A stretch of DNA of 64,000 nt, taken from assembly GCA_009911365.1 (NCBI GenBank), contig QXXF01000015.1:1-64000 (forward strand), given 5' to 3'. Within the stretch, counting starts at the first letter, position 1; the number at the start of each line of letters is the position of its first letter. Of this stretch, positions 53,501 to 63,387 are shown in pieces. Under the pieces are notes generated by a model that saw only the letters and a list, made by a program, of their open reading frames with translations, was not told the origin of the DNA and made no database searches. The position numbers and the translations under genes are program-made. This DNA is from Clostridiales bacterium (lineage in GTDB: Bacteria > Bacillota > Clostridia > Peptostreptococcales > Anaerovoracaceae).

Positions 53501-54568
53501 ATGGGACGGTCTTTGGATAAAAAGAAAGTGATCTTGGGATTGAGCGGCGGAGTAGACAGTACTACCGCTGCTTTGTTATTACAGAAGCAGGGCTATGAAG
53601 TGACAGGTCTTTACTTTGATGTTTCCCGGGAAAACATAGAAGGCAGAAGAGCCGCGGAGCAGGCGGCCAATGAGCTGGGAATACCATTCCTTTATGAAAA
53701 CGTACATGACTCCTTTGAAAAAACGGTGGTAGAAAATTTCTGTGGGGAGTATTTGGCTGGGCGGACGCCCAACCCTTGCGTTGTCTGTAACCCAGGGATA
53801 AAATTTCAAACACTGATAAAAGCGGCTGATCAGGAAGGCGCGTTCCACATTGCCACAGGCCATTATGCCAGGACCGTTTATACGCCGGAAACAGGCTGGA
53901 CCATCCGGCAGGCTGCGAGTGAAAAAAAGGATCAGTCTTATATGCTTTACAGACTGCCCGCATCTGTCATAGAACGGCTGCTGCTGCCTCTGGCAAACAT
54001 GGAGGACAAGGAAGCGGCCAGAAAAATCGCACGGAAAGAAGGCATGTTCAATGCGGAAGCCAAGGACAGCCAGGAGATCTGCTTTCTGGGAGATAATGAA
54101 AACTATGTGGATTTTATCAGAAACAGAGGCTTTCAGATCCAGGAGGGTGAGTTTATCAACAAAAAAGGGGAAGTGCTGGGCCGCCACAAAGGGCTGCTTT
54201 ATTACACCATAGGGCAGAGAAAGGGATTGGGCATCACCTTTGGCAAGCCAGTGTTTGTCACCCGTATGGACCCAGCAGCGGGCACCGTGGAGCTGGGGGA
54301 GCAGGAAGATCTATTTTCTAGAGAAGTTATCTGTGCTGGCAGTTTTTTCCCCTCTTCGGGAAATGAAACAATGCCTGCCTTTTTGGAAGGCAGGCAGATT
54401 AAGGCCAAGATCCGCTACGCTGCGAAACCGGCTGCTGCCAGGATTGAAAGCCTGGCTGACGGCAGGATCAAGACGATTTTTGAAACACCGCAGCGGGCCG
54501 CCACCCCAGGGCAGTCCATTGTCTTTTACGCAGGGGATCAGGTGGTAGGAGGTGGGTTCATCAAGTAA
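53501..54568 (+). CDS. mnmA: tRNA 2-thiouridylase MnmA
   Basis: A 355-residue enzyme that thiolates U34 of Lys, Glu and Gln tRNAs. PP-loop SGGVDS (15-20), catalytic cysteines Cys93 (TPNPCVVC) and Cys194 (SQEICFLG), and tRNA-binding ATGHYAR and KDQSYMLY are present. ATG 53501 follows GAGGAAG, one base after the iscU stop; a longer in-frame start lies inside iscU. It uses sulfur from IscS in the same operon. Confidence 0.94.
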   Translation: MGRSLDKKKVILGLSGGVDSTTAALLLQKQGYEVTGLYFDVSRENIEGRRAAEQAANELGIPFLYENVHDSFEKTVVENFCGEYLAGRTPNPCVVCNPGIKFQTLIKAADQEGAFHIATGHYARTVYTPETGWTIRQAASEKKDQSYMLYRLPASVIERLLLPLANMEDKEAARKIARKEGMFNAEAKDSQEICFLGDNENYVDFIRNRGFQIQEGEFINKKGEVLGRHKGLLYYTIGQRKGLGITFGKPVFVTRMDPAAGTVELGEQEDLFSREVICAGSFFPSSGNETMPAFLEGRQIKAKIRYAAKPAAARIESLADGRIKTIFETPQRAATPGQSIVFYAGDQVVGGGFIK

Positions 54569-54571
54569 GCG

Positions 54572-55528
54572 TTAAAACATGATGATGGCCCGGACTGGGC
54601 AGACAGGAGCGCAGTAACCGCAGGTCAGGCAGATCTCATGATTGACTTCTGCCAGCCCCTTGTCATTTCGAAAAATCGCCTGGTTGGGGCAGCGCTTTAG
54701 ACATGCTCCGCATCCTTCACAATCTCCTTGATCGATGCGGATTTTTTTCGTTGTGATATCCGGGATGTAGCCGCGGTCAATAGTTCCTTCCATATACTCT
54801 ACGATCCGGTCGATCTCTTCCTTTTTTCCAAATCCGATCATAGTGGAAGTCACGCCTTCCAGACCAGTGACATAATCCAGAGCTTCCAGATAAGAGCCGG
54901 TCAGGTTGCCGCCTCCAAAGGCTTTCATGGCAAATACGCCTTTCCCTGCGTCAGCGTTGGCTTTGATGGAAGCGGCCATTTCTTCCTTAGTTCCCGGACC
55001 ATCGCCCTTGCGGATGCCCAGACTGCGGAAATTGATTAGCGGAAACAGTACGTCCACTTCTGTGATCCCGGCCATTTTTTCCGCCACATCCACATGATGG
55101 GTGGAAACGCCGATGGCTTTCACTCGTCCAGTCTTTTTTGCGTCCAGCAGACACTGCCAGGCACCGGCTCGCTGGTCCCAGTCCGGGTCCTGTCTGACTT
55201 CATGGAGCAGGAAAATGTCGATCTGTTCTAGATCCATTTCTCGAAGAGCCTCTTCAATGGCGTATTCCATTGCTTCATACGATGCGTCCAGACACTTGGA
55301 GCAGATGATCGGATGGAAATCTGTCCCTTTTAAAGCCTCCCGTATGTAAGGGTATGTTTCATAATACTGGGCCGTGTCTAAGAAATTGATCCCTTTTTCC
55401 AGCCCATAGCGCAGAATGGCCGCGCCTTCCTCCACAGTCAGATTCAGCTGCGTGTTTCCTACGGTGAGCACGCCGAATCCTACAGGCGTCACCTGCAGTC
55501 CAGTGTGTCCTAATGTTGTTGTTTTCAT
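54572..55528 (-). CDS. Aldo/keto reductase with C-terminal ferredoxin domain
   Basis: A 318-residue protein: an aldo/keto-reductase barrel (FLDTAQYYETY with the catalytic Tyr/Asp region, VKAIGVSTHH) followed from about residue 260 by two 4Fe-4S motifs (CEGCGACLKRCP, CLTCGYCAPVCP). The family is common in strict anaerobes and may use ferredoxin in place of NADPH. It is convergent with mnmA, 3 bp apart. Substrate unknown. Confidence 0.87.
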   Translation of the reverse strand: MKTTTLGHTGLQVTPVGFGVLTVGNTQLNLTVEEGAAILRYGLEKGINFLDTAQYYETYPYIREALKGTDFHPIICSKCLDASYEAMEYAIEEALREMDLEQIDIFLLHEVRQDPDWDQRAGAWQCLLDAKKTGRVKAIGVSTHHVDVAEKMAGITEVDVLFPLINFRSLGIRKGDGPGTKEEMAASIKANADAGKGVFAMKAFGGGNLTGSYLEALDYVTGLEGVTSTMIGFGKKEEIDRIVEYMEGTIDRGYIPDITTKKIRIDQGDCEGCGACLKRCPNQAIFRNDKGLAEVNHEICLTCGYCAPVCPVRAIIMF

Positions 55529-55710
55529 ATGTGATTTTGCTCCAATCTTTTGCTTGATGTGTGATGATTCTATTATAAGCCCTTTGCTCTGTTCGCGCAA
55601 CCGATGCTAGCACAGGTCCGCTTTTTCGCCTGCTTGCCATGTCTGCCGCTGGTCACTCTCCATATGCAGAGGATAATTCTTAACAAAAAATTACGTTCGT
55701 TTCAGAATCC

Positions 55711-55739
55711 GTGACAAAAAAAGGGAAACATGGTAAAGT
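55711..55739 (+). promoter_or_regulatory. Possible promoter of the tandem ATPase-permease genes
   Basis: GTGACA (55711-55716), 17 bp, TAAAGT (55734-55739). Two mismatches in the -10 make it tentative. Its start point near 55746 fits translation from TTG 55791. Confidence 0.45.
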
Positions 55740-55790
55740 AGGAGTGTCGTGTATGATATAGATAATATGAAGAAGAAGGAAGGTGTTTTT

Positions 55791-57998
55791 TTGATTCAGC
55801 TAAAAAATGTCTCGAAATTCTACTACAGTAAAGGTATGATCGCCAGCGGGTTTTCCCGGGTGAACTTGAACTTTGACGTAGGAGAATTCATTGTGATCAC
55901 AGGAGAGTCAGGCAGTGGAAAATCCACGCTGCTCAATGTGATCTCTGGGCTGGACTCCTATGAAGAGGGAGAACTTTACATAGAGGGTAAAGAAACCAGC
56001 CATTATCTTGCCTCGGATTTCGAGGAATACCGTAAAAAATACATTGGAAATATTTTTCAGCATTTTAACTTGGTGGGCAGCTACACGGTTTACCAAAATG
56101 TGGCCTTGATTCTGCGAATCAACGGATACAAGAAAAAGGAAATCAAAGAAAAAGTGCCAGCCATTTTAAAAAGGGTGGGGATGCTCCGGTATGCGAAGAC
56201 GAAAGTTTCCAAGCTTTCTGGAGGTCAAAAACAGCGGGTTTCTATTGCCAGGGCTTTGGCAAAGGAAACAGCCATCGTGGTGGCTGACGAACCCACGGGC
56301 AACCTGGACAGCGAATCAGCGGAGGGCATCGCTCAGCTGCTGCAGGAAATTTCCAAAGATAAACTAGTGATCGTGGTAACGCACAACTACGACCAGTTTG
56401 CGCCATACGCGACTAGAAAGATCAAGATGCACGATGGAAAAGTCGTGGAAGATGAACAACTGGGGCTGGTCCAAGAGGAAGAACGTCCGCAGCGGCTCCA
56501 GGGCACCGCGGGCAGCATATCGGCGGCCAGCACACTGCGTTTAGGCCTTCGCAATACCTTTAACATCATTCCCAAATTCCTACTCCTGCTTGTTGTCTTC
56601 CTTTTTGTGGTAGTCTCTGTTTTTTCCGAGTACACTACTTTGAAAAACAGCGATGAAGAAGCTGCGAAGATGGGATACAATGACTATTTCAGCAACTACA
56701 GCGAAAACAGAGTCCTGTTGAAGCGCAACGATGGGAAGGCTTTTACGGATCAGGATTACCAGACCCTCCAGACAGCGGGAAACGTCAAGTCCGTGGTCAA
56801 AGAGGATATTCTTTTGGATTATATGATCTCTTTGGAGAACGAGCAGTTTTATTATGACGCTTACCCAAAGAATCTGAATGATTTCAGGGCCAAGCTGGCG
56901 GCGGGAAGGATGCCGGAAACCAGCAAGGAAGTCATTTTAGCTGGCGATGAGAACGATTATTATTTACAGCGAGAAAACATGGACCAGGTCCTAGATAAAA
57001 CCTACAAGATCACATTAGGCATGGGAGAGGTCATAAAAGTGAAGATCGTGGGGATTGCCTATGAAGAAAGCGATGCCTGGTGGGGAACGCTATACATGCG
57101 TGACGCTATGCTGGAAAAGATGGTGCGGGAAAGCTATGGGTCCAGCAGCAAAGTGACCACTGTGGCAAATGACACGAACCTGGTCTATGAAGTGGGAAGC
57201 CAGTATTATCGCCCTATTGCCAGCGACAAAGTCAAGGCCGGAGAAGCCATGGTCTCTGAAGAGCTAAACGGCTATTACAAAAATGGAAAAGCCGCAGGCC
57301 AAGAGATACGGATGAAAGCGGAAAACCTGTTTTATGAAAGCTCTATCCATGTGAAAATCGCGGATACTTATAATAAGAAAAACTTCACTGCCAAGACAGA
57401 GCTGAAAAATTTTGAAGATAATGATGGCGCGATTTTCATCAGTACCCAGGATTACCGTAAGTTGTTCACAAAAGAGAATTATCAAGTGACGGTTTATGTG
57501 AATGATGTGAAAGAAATGGACGCATCCATCAAGGCCTTTCAAAACATGGGCTATGTTCCGCTTGCCTTGAAAGACACACTGATCACTATGGGAAGCGAGT
57601 TGGTTTCCATTGTGCAGGTGCCTATGGCAGTGTTCCTGGTGCTGGCAGTGTTCTTTATCGCCTACTTTGTGATCCAGCTGATCCTTCGCTCCCGGTCTTC
57701 TTATTTCAGCATCCTAAGAATGCTGGGGCTAGCTAAAAAAAGCATCCGCAGGATCTTAGACGTAGAACTGGCGGCAGTGGTGAACATCGCTTATGGCCTG
57801 TTCCTAGCGGTCATCGCGCTGGTTCATCAGGGCGTGATTCAAAGCGAATACCTGAAAACCCTGGCGGACTATATGGAACTTCCTGACTACGTGATCCTTT
57901 ACGGGATCCTCCTTGTGATGTCGTATTTCATATCCGGCAAATTTGCCCGGAAATTGTTCAAAAAAACGGCAATGGGTTCTTTTAGAGAGGAGGAGTGA
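55791..57998 (+). CDS. MacB-like ABC ATPase-permease fusion, first
   Basis: A 735-residue protein with an N-terminal ATPase (GESGSGKST, LSGGQKQRVS, VVADEPTGNLD), a helix near residue 270, a large outside domain (about 290-600) and three C-terminal helices with the FtsX coupling segment (SYFSILRMLGLAKKSIRRI). TTG 55791 has GGAAGGTG before it; upstream ATG/GTG codons lack a site. It probably pairs with the next gene to make a heterodimeric exporter. Confidence 0.87.
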   Translation: MIQLKNVSKFYYSKGMIASGFSRVNLNFDVGEFIVITGESGSGKSTLLNVISGLDSYEEGELYIEGKETSHYLASDFEEYRKKYIGNIFQHFNLVGSYTVYQNVALILRINGYKKKEIKEKVPAILKRVGMLRYAKTKVSKLSGGQKQRVSIARALAKETAIVVADEPTGNLDSESAEGIAQLLQEISKDKLVIVVTHNYDQFAPYATRKIKMHDGKVVEDEQLGLVQEEERPQRLQGTAGSISAASTLRLGLRNTFNIIPKFLLLLVVFLFVVVSVFSEYTTLKNSDEEAAKMGYNDYFSNYSENRVLLKRNDGKAFTDQDYQTLQTAGNVKSVVKEDILLDYMISLENEQFYYDAYPKNLNDFRAKLAAGRMPETSKEVILAGDENDYYLQRENMDQVLDKTYKITLGMGEVIKVKIVGIAYEESDAWWGTLYMRDAMLEKMVRESYGSSSKVTTVANDTNLVYEVGSQYYRPIASDKVKAGEAMVSEELNGYYKNGKAAGQEIRMKAENLFYESSIHVKIADTYNKKNFTAKTELKNFEDNDGAIFISTQDYRKLFTKENYQVTVYVNDVKEMDASIKAFQNMGYVPLALKDTLITMGSELVSIVQVPMAVFLVLAVFFIAYFVIQLILRSRSSYFSILRMLGLAKKSIRRILDVELAAVVNIAYGLFLAVIALVHQGVIQSEYLKTLADYMELPDYVILYGILLVMSYFISGKFARKLFKKTAMGSFREEE

Positions 57999-58000
57999 AC

Positions 58001-60436
58001 ATGGTAAAACTGGAACATGTCAATAAATATTTTAATAAGCGAAAGAAAAACGAGATCCATGTGATCCATGATACGTCCTTGGAAATGGCGTCTTCCGGCC
58101 TGGTAGCCCTCTTAGGCCCTTCCGGCTGTGGAAAGACCACGCTGCTCAATGCCATCGGCGGCCTAGATAAGGTCAACAGCGGACAGATCTTTGTCAACGG
58201 TCAGCGGATCACCAAGAGAAGGTCCGGAAAGATCGATCAGATCCGCAATCTGAACGTGGGCTATATTTTCCAGAATTACAATCTGGTGGACAACATGACG
58301 GTCTTTGACAATGTGGCTTTAGCTCTGAAAATGGTAGGTGTCAAGGACAAAAAAGAAATCAGGGACAAAGTCCATTATGTGCTGGAAAAAGTGGGAATGT
58401 ACCGTTATCGAAACAGATACGCGGATATGCTGTCAGGCGGCGAACGCCAGAGAGTAGGCATCGCCAGGGCCATTGTCAAGGATCCAGCCATTGTCATCGC
58501 GGACGAACCTACGGGAAATCTGGATAGCAAAAATACCTTGGAAGTCATGAACATCATCCGCTCCATTTCTCAAAACAAGCTAGTGATCCTGGTGACCCAT
58601 GAGGAAAAACTAGCGGATTTTTACGCTTCCCGCATCATCCGTATCAAAGACGGAAAAGTGGTGTCAGATGAAGAAAATGACCATGCAGCGCATTTGGATT
58701 ACAGGCTGGAAAGTAAGATCTACCTGAAAGACATCAAGGACCACAAGCGTCTGAAGACCGATTTGTACAACATCGACTTTTACAATGACAGCAGCGCGCC
58801 GATTGGGCTGGACATCGTAGTGCGCAACGGAAACATTTACATTCAGGCCAAGGGTGAAACGGACAGGATGGAACTGGTGGGTGAAGACTCCAGCATTGAA
58901 CTGGTGGATGACCATTACCGGAAAATGACAAAAGAAGAATCCCTGGAAAATAGCTTTGATAGGAAAAAGCTAAAAGCCAGGGGCCACCGGAGATACACGT
59001 CCATTCTCAACCCCTTTGCTATGGTAAAGCGGGGATTCAAGACCGTATTCAATTATCCGATCTTGAAAAAAATCTTGCTTATCGGATTTCTGATTTCCGC
59101 CATGTTCATCACTTATGCGGTGAGCAATATCTTTGGAGTGCTGGATATTACGGACGATGAGTTCGTGACAGCGGACAAATCCTATTTGACGATTGTCAGC
59201 AAGCATTCGGATGTGAAGGATTATTTGAAATACGAGAAAAGCGGAAATTTCCAATATATCATGCCCGGAGACGCTAAGATCATGTTAGCGATGCCATACA
59301 AGGATTATTACCAGCTGCAAGGCCAGTCAGCGGCCTTAGGCGGTTGCCTTTCCGATTATGAGAAGCTCAAGACTTCGGATTTGAAGTATGGAAGATTGCC
59401 GGAGAATCCTCAGGAGATTGTCATAGACGCTATGATCTTGAAATCTGCGATCAAAGAATCTGGGACGAAAATGGCGGGTTTTGGAACGCAGAAAAGCTTT
59501 TTGAATCAGGCCGTGTCTGTGCCTAACATGCCAGACATGAAAATCGTGGGCATCACGGATCTGCAGAGTCCGTGCATCTATGGGGACCAGAGCATATTCA
59601 TCAACCTGCTGGCTAATGCCACTGGTGATTCGGAGGGCGTGTCCGAAGATAGAGAGACCGAAGGAGAAACTACTTTGCTGGACTATCATCTCAAGGAAAA
59701 GGATGTGACCTTAAAAAGCGGCGCTTGGCCGAAGAAACCTTATGAAGTCGTGGTCAATGAAAGCCATAAAGAAGAAATGCCGCTAGGCAAAGAGATCGCA
59801 GAAAAGGTCAACGGCCACAAGCTGAAAGTGACCGGATATTATACGGACAAGGACAATAGTGACTTTCTGCTGGTGAGCAATGAGACCATCAAGTACAATT
59901 TGATCAAGACAAGGTCTGATATCACTGCGTGTCCAGTGGACAAAGAAGCGGCCATCAGCCAGCTTCAGAACGCAAAGGTCAACGTAAAAGACATCTATGC
60001 GGAAAGCAAGGAAGCTTATGAGAAAGAGATCTTCCAGTCCATGCGCTCCGCGCTGATTATGGCAGGCGTGGTGCTGGCAGTCTCCTTTATTGAAATCTTC
60101 CTCATTATCCGAGCCTCATTTCTGTCTAGAGTCAAGGAAGTTGGCGTTTATAGGGCTATCGGCGTGAAGAAAGGAGACATATATAAAATGTTCTTGGGAG
60201 AGATCTTAGCCATCACTACCATGGCCAGTGTCCCTGGATATCTGTTTATGGCTTATATCATGAACAAATTGTCAGGCTATGATATTTTCTCCAATATGTT
60301 CCTTGTGAACCTGCCGGTCATGGTGCTGTGCGCTGCGTTGCTCTACGGCTTCAACCTAGTGTTCGGGCTGCTGCCAGTTTTTCGAACCATGAGAAAGCGG
60401 CCTGCGGCTATTCTCAGCAGGACCGACATCAATTGA
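58001..60436 (+). CDS. MacB-like ABC ATPase-permease fusion, second
   Basis: An 811-residue protein: N-terminal ATPase (GPSGCGKTT, LSGGERQRVG, VIADEPTGNLD), a longer linker (about 220-350) with a basic stretch, a helix, an outside domain and three C-terminal helices with a coupling segment (GVYRAIGVKKGDIYKMF). ATG 58001 follows GGAGGAG and sits 2 bp after the previous stop. Its similar plan to the first fusion suggests an ancient duplication and a heterodimer. Substrate unknown; a strong terminator follows. Confidence 0.87.
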   Translation: MVKLEHVNKYFNKRKKNEIHVIHDTSLEMASSGLVALLGPSGCGKTTLLNAIGGLDKVNSGQIFVNGQRITKRRSGKIDQIRNLNVGYIFQNYNLVDNMTVFDNVALALKMVGVKDKKEIRDKVHYVLEKVGMYRYRNRYADMLSGGERQRVGIARAIVKDPAIVIADEPTGNLDSKNTLEVMNIIRSISQNKLVILVTHEEKLADFYASRIIRIKDGKVVSDEENDHAAHLDYRLESKIYLKDIKDHKRLKTDLYNIDFYNDSSAPIGLDIVVRNGNIYIQAKGETDRMELVGEDSSIELVDDHYRKMTKEESLENSFDRKKLKARGHRRYTSILNPFAMVKRGFKTVFNYPILKKILLIGFLISAMFITYAVSNIFGVLDITDDEFVTADKSYLTIVSKHSDVKDYLKYEKSGNFQYIMPGDAKIMLAMPYKDYYQLQGQSAALGGCLSDYEKLKTSDLKYGRLPENPQEIVIDAMILKSAIKESGTKMAGFGTQKSFLNQAVSVPNMPDMKIVGITDLQSPCIYGDQSIFINLLANATGDSEGVSEDRETEGETTLLDYHLKEKDVTLKSGAWPKKPYEVVVNESHKEEMPLGKEIAEKVNGHKLKVTGYYTDKDNSDFLLVSNETIKYNLIKTRSDITACPVDKEAAISQLQNAKVNVKDIYAESKEAYEKEIFQSMRSALIMAGVVLAVSFIEIFLIIRASFLSRVKEVGVYRAIGVKKGDIYKMFLGEILAITTMASVPGYLFMAYIMNKLSGYDIFSNMFLVNLPVMVLCAALLYGFNLVFGLLPVFRTMRKRPAAILSRTDIN

Positions 60437-60479
60437 GAAGATCTAGGAGATTCACAGACGGGATCTGTCTAGTGAACCT

Positions 60480-60517
60480 ATGGAAAAGCAAGCCCAATGC
60501 TTGCTTTTCCATTTTTT
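60480..60517 (+). terminator. Strong rho-independent terminator
   Basis: A 14-bp perfect stem (ATGGAAAAGCAAGC, 60480-60493, with its inverse at 60499-60512) and a T-tract end the tandem exporter operon. Confidence 0.92.
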
Positions 60518-60566
60518 AAATGGTATCATGGTTCATGTACGAATCAAAGAAACGGGAGGAACGATC

Positions 60567-61481
60567 GTGGATCGGGAAGCAGAAAAAAAGAAGTACCGGA
60601 CAGGCTTGATTTGTTCTTTGTCCTGCTCTGTGCTTTGGGGCGTGCTGCCTATTTACTGGCAGGCACTGCGGCCAATCGAATCATCGGCAATCATCTTCTA
60701 CCGGATTTTTCTGGTAGGAGTCGTTTGCTTTTTTGCCGCCTTAAAGCTCTATGGCTGGGAAGGCATCAAAGAACCTTTGCGGGAAAAAGGCGCGAAGCTG
60801 AAATACTTCGCCGCGGGCCTTTTGATCACCGCTAACTGGAGCATCTACATCTGGGCGGTCAACGCAGACCATGTGATCCAGACATGCATCGGCTATTACA
60901 TAGAACCGCTGATGGTATGCGTGTTCGGCATCGTTTTTTTCAAAGAAAAGCTGACCCGTCACAAGCTGGCAGCCTTTGCGTTGGCCTGCGGGGGCGTGAT
61001 CATTGTGCTGCTGCATTTCATGGAGGTGCCTGTTATCGCTTTGAGCCTAGCCATTACCTTTGCTGTGTATGCTGCTATGAAAAAAAGCGTCCAGGTCCCG
61101 GCTATGCTGTCCCTCCTGTATGAGACCATGTTTTTGTCTCCCATTGCCCTTGTAGTGATCCTCTTCATGGAAGCCAGAGGGCAGGGAGCCTTGGGCGTGG
61201 GGCAGCCTTATCAGTACGTACTGCTGTTGATAGTAGGCTTTTGCACGGCTCTGCCTTTGGGCCTGTTCGCTGCTGCGGCCAATAAAGTTCCCCTGGTGAC
61301 CTTGGGGATTTTAGAATATATTTCGCCGTCCATCTCTTTGGTGATCGGCATTTTCCTGCTGGGAGAGCCTTTTGACCTGATACAGCTGCTGGCCTTTGTG
61401 GTCATCTGGATCGGTCTGGTTTTCTTTACCATGGGAGAATATCGGGAAAGCAGAAAGAAAGAGCAGGACGCAAAAGAATAG
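60567..61481 (+). CDS. rarD: EamA-family transporter RarD
   Basis: A 304-residue ten-helix permease with the RarD start pattern (LICSLSCSVLWGVLPIYWQAL, ANWSIYIWAVN). GTG 60567 follows GGGAGGAACGATC. Despite the historic name chloramphenicol-sensitive protein, its substrate is not established. It ends 16 bp before the next gene, so they may be cotranscribed. Confidence 0.88.
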   Translation: MDREAEKKKYRTGLICSLSCSVLWGVLPIYWQALRPIESSAIIFYRIFLVGVVCFFAALKLYGWEGIKEPLREKGAKLKYFAAGLLITANWSIYIWAVNADHVIQTCIGYYIEPLMVCVFGIVFFKEKLTRHKLAAFALACGGVIIVLLHFMEVPVIALSLAITFAVYAAMKKSVQVPAMLSLLYETMFLSPIALVVILFMEARGQGALGVGQPYQYVLLLIVGFCTALPLGLFAAAANKVPLVTLGILEYISPSISLVIGIFLLGEPFDLIQLLAFVVIWIGLVFFTMGEYRESRKKEQDAKE

Positions 61482-61497
61482 AGAGAAGGTGAAGGAC

Positions 61498-62421
61498 ATG
61501 AAAAAAGTTGAAACGGATTTTTATCATTGTTTTGGAAAAGAACATGACAGGTTTGCGTTCCCCAAAGGGATCCGTCAGGTGACAGCTGGCCACGGAGGCG
61601 AAGCGATCCTGGTAACGGGCAGTGAAAAGACGGCTCTTTTGGACTGCGGCATGGCTTACTGTGGCCCCCGGTTAGTAGAGAACCTGCGGGAGGCCCTTGC
61701 TGGAAGACAGCTGGATTACGTGATCTTGAGTCATAGCCATTATGATCATATCGGTGCGCTGCCCTATGTGCGGAAGGCTTATCCAAAGGCGGTCACTTTG
61801 GGTGCTGCTCATGCGGCCAAGATCTTGCCTCGGCCAGGCGCACGGGAACTGATGAAAGAGTTGGGAGAAAAGGCAAAGGAACAATACGAGCCTGATTCTT
61901 CGGTGGAAATCATTACGGATCTGCTGTCTGTGGATCAGGTCATCGGAGAAGGAGACAAGATCTCCCTGGGTGATCGGACTTTTGAAGTCATAGAAACAAA
62001 GGGACACACGGACTGCTCTCTGAGTTTTCTGTTGGAGCCGGATAGCATCCTATTTACCAGCGAAAGCACCGGCATCCTGGAACGGTTGGATTATGTGCAC
62101 ACGCCGATCCTCAAGGGATATGAAAACGCCATGGAGTCTTTGAAAAAGTGCAGGAGCCGAAAGGCAAAGCGTCTGGTGCTGCCGCATTTTGGCCTGCTGC
62201 CAGAGGATTTCAACGAAACATATTGGGATCTTTATGAAAAAGAAGTGGAAGACAAACGAGAATACTTGGAGGGTCTTGCCAGGGAAGGCCTGCCTGAGGA
62301 AGAGATCTTACAGAAGTACGCGAAGAAATATTGGGACGCAGCAAAAACGGAAGAACAGCCTTATGAAGCTTTCATGCTCAATTCCAAATATATTGTGAAA
62401 GCACTGCTGGAAAGCCTGTGA
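61498..62421 (+). CDS. MBL-fold metallohydrolase
   Basis: A 307-residue metallo-beta-lactamase-fold enzyme. The metal motif SHSHYDHIG (HxHxDH), GHTDCSLSF and the C-terminal LPHFGLLP histidine are present. ATG 61498 follows AGAAGGTGAAGG. The C-terminal 80 residues form a helical region of unknown role. Most likely a glyoxalase II-like hydrolase. A GGAAAGCC/GGCTTTCC hairpin (62409-62432) spans its stop codon. Confidence 0.87.
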   Translation: MKKVETDFYHCFGKEHDRFAFPKGIRQVTAGHGGEAILVTGSEKTALLDCGMAYCGPRLVENLREALAGRQLDYVILSHSHYDHIGALPYVRKAYPKAVTLGAAHAAKILPRPGARELMKELGEKAKEQYEPDSSVEIITDLLSVDQVIGEGDKISLGDRTFEVIETKGHTDCSLSFLLEPDSILFTSESTGILERLDYVHTPILKGYENAMESLKKCRSRKAKRLVLPHFGLLPEDFNETYWDLYEKEVEDKREYLEGLAREGLPEEEILQKYAKKYWDAAKTEEQPYEAFMLNSKYIVKALLESL

Positions 62422-62462
62422 CAAGGCTTTCCAGGAGATTGATCGAGAAATAAACCATTTAC

Positions 62463-63236
62463 TTATGAGCGGAACGGCATTTTCATATGATGGTACTTGC
62501 GGTAAGGGGAGATGAGCTTCGCGAGCCCGCGGTTATAGAGCTTGAATCCCCATACCCCGGTCCAGTGTTCTTTTCTTTTGGATTTTGTGGTCATTTCCCG
62601 CACCATGCCCTTCACATAAGTAGGATGTCCCGCCTTCACTGCGTGGATCAAGTCATTGTTGCAGGTGATCACGCTATCGAACACGGTTTCCGCCATGCCC
62701 ACGTATTTTTCCTCATGCGCATCAGAACCGCCGAAAGCAGTCAAATGATATTTGTCCGCCAATTGCTGGGAAAGTTCGTTGGCAGTAGTGGATTCGCAGG
62801 TATTGAACGTTTCGATAAAATCAAAACGTTCGATGAGGTCCATGTTCATTTTCCGAAAATGCATGGCGCTGGAGCTGCGGACGCCAAAGGGATGGGCAGG
62901 TCCCAATATGCCGCCAAAACGGTGGACGATCTTTAAAAGCCGCCTCAGAGTCATCCCCCGCACGTTCAAGATCCGCAGGTACAAGTTATCCGGCATCACT
63001 ACTAGGATATGGCCTGCGTCTTTCGTGTCATATTCCACGCCCTTGAGCACAGTAAAATCAGCGAATTCAGGATTTTTTGAGATGCGATCCCAAGCTCGGC
63101 AGCCTTTATAGGAATTGTGATCCGTGATCATGAAGCCGTCAAAGCCCTTTTCTTTCAGTAATCGCACATAACGTTCGATGGATACCTTAGAATCAATGGA
63201 GCCTTCCTTTGTATGGCAATGTAAATCAAATTTCAT
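62463..63236 (-). CDS. PHP-domain phosphoesterase
   Basis: A 257-residue PHP protein with the metal motifs in order: FDLHCHTKEGS, ITDHNSYKG, KGVEYDTKDAGHI, GPAHPFG and GSDAHEEKYVG. It is cytoplasmic and probably hydrolyses a phosphate ester such as histidinol phosphate, a nucleotide or a 3',5'-nucleoside bisphosphate. It stands alone and convergent to the MBL gene. Confidence 0.87.
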   Translation of the reverse strand: MKFDLHCHTKEGSIDSKVSIERYVRLLKEKGFDGFMITDHNSYKGCRAWDRISKNPEFADFTVLKGVEYDTKDAGHILVVMPDNLYLRILNVRGMTLRRLLKIVHRFGGILGPAHPFGVRSSSAMHFRKMNMDLIERFDFIETFNTCESTTANELSQQLADKYHLTAFGGSDAHEEKYVGMAETVFDSVITCNNDLIHAVKAGHPTYVKGMVREMTTKSKRKEHWTGVWGFKLYNRGLAKLISPYRKYHHMKMPFRS

Positions 63237-63323
63237 AATTCCGCACCAGCTTTCTTTTTTGATCTGACTTTAACTATAAACCTATTTTTCTCAGATTTCA
63301 ATGAACATTGCGCAAAATTTTTG

Positions 63324-63352
63324 TTGTAAAAGGAGAAAATTTGTTTTATAAT
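63324..63352 (+). promoter_or_regulatory. Promoter of recQ
   Basis: TTGTAA (63324-63329), a 17-bp spacer and a perfect TATAAT (63347-63352), 36 bp before the recQ start codon. Confidence 0.75.
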
Positions 63353-63387
63353 GGGAAAAAATGTTAATTAAAATTTCGGAGCGAACC

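Noticed and set aside
53579-54187. 202-codon frame antisense to mnmA
   Set aside because: It is covered by mnmA, whose catalytic residues are all present.
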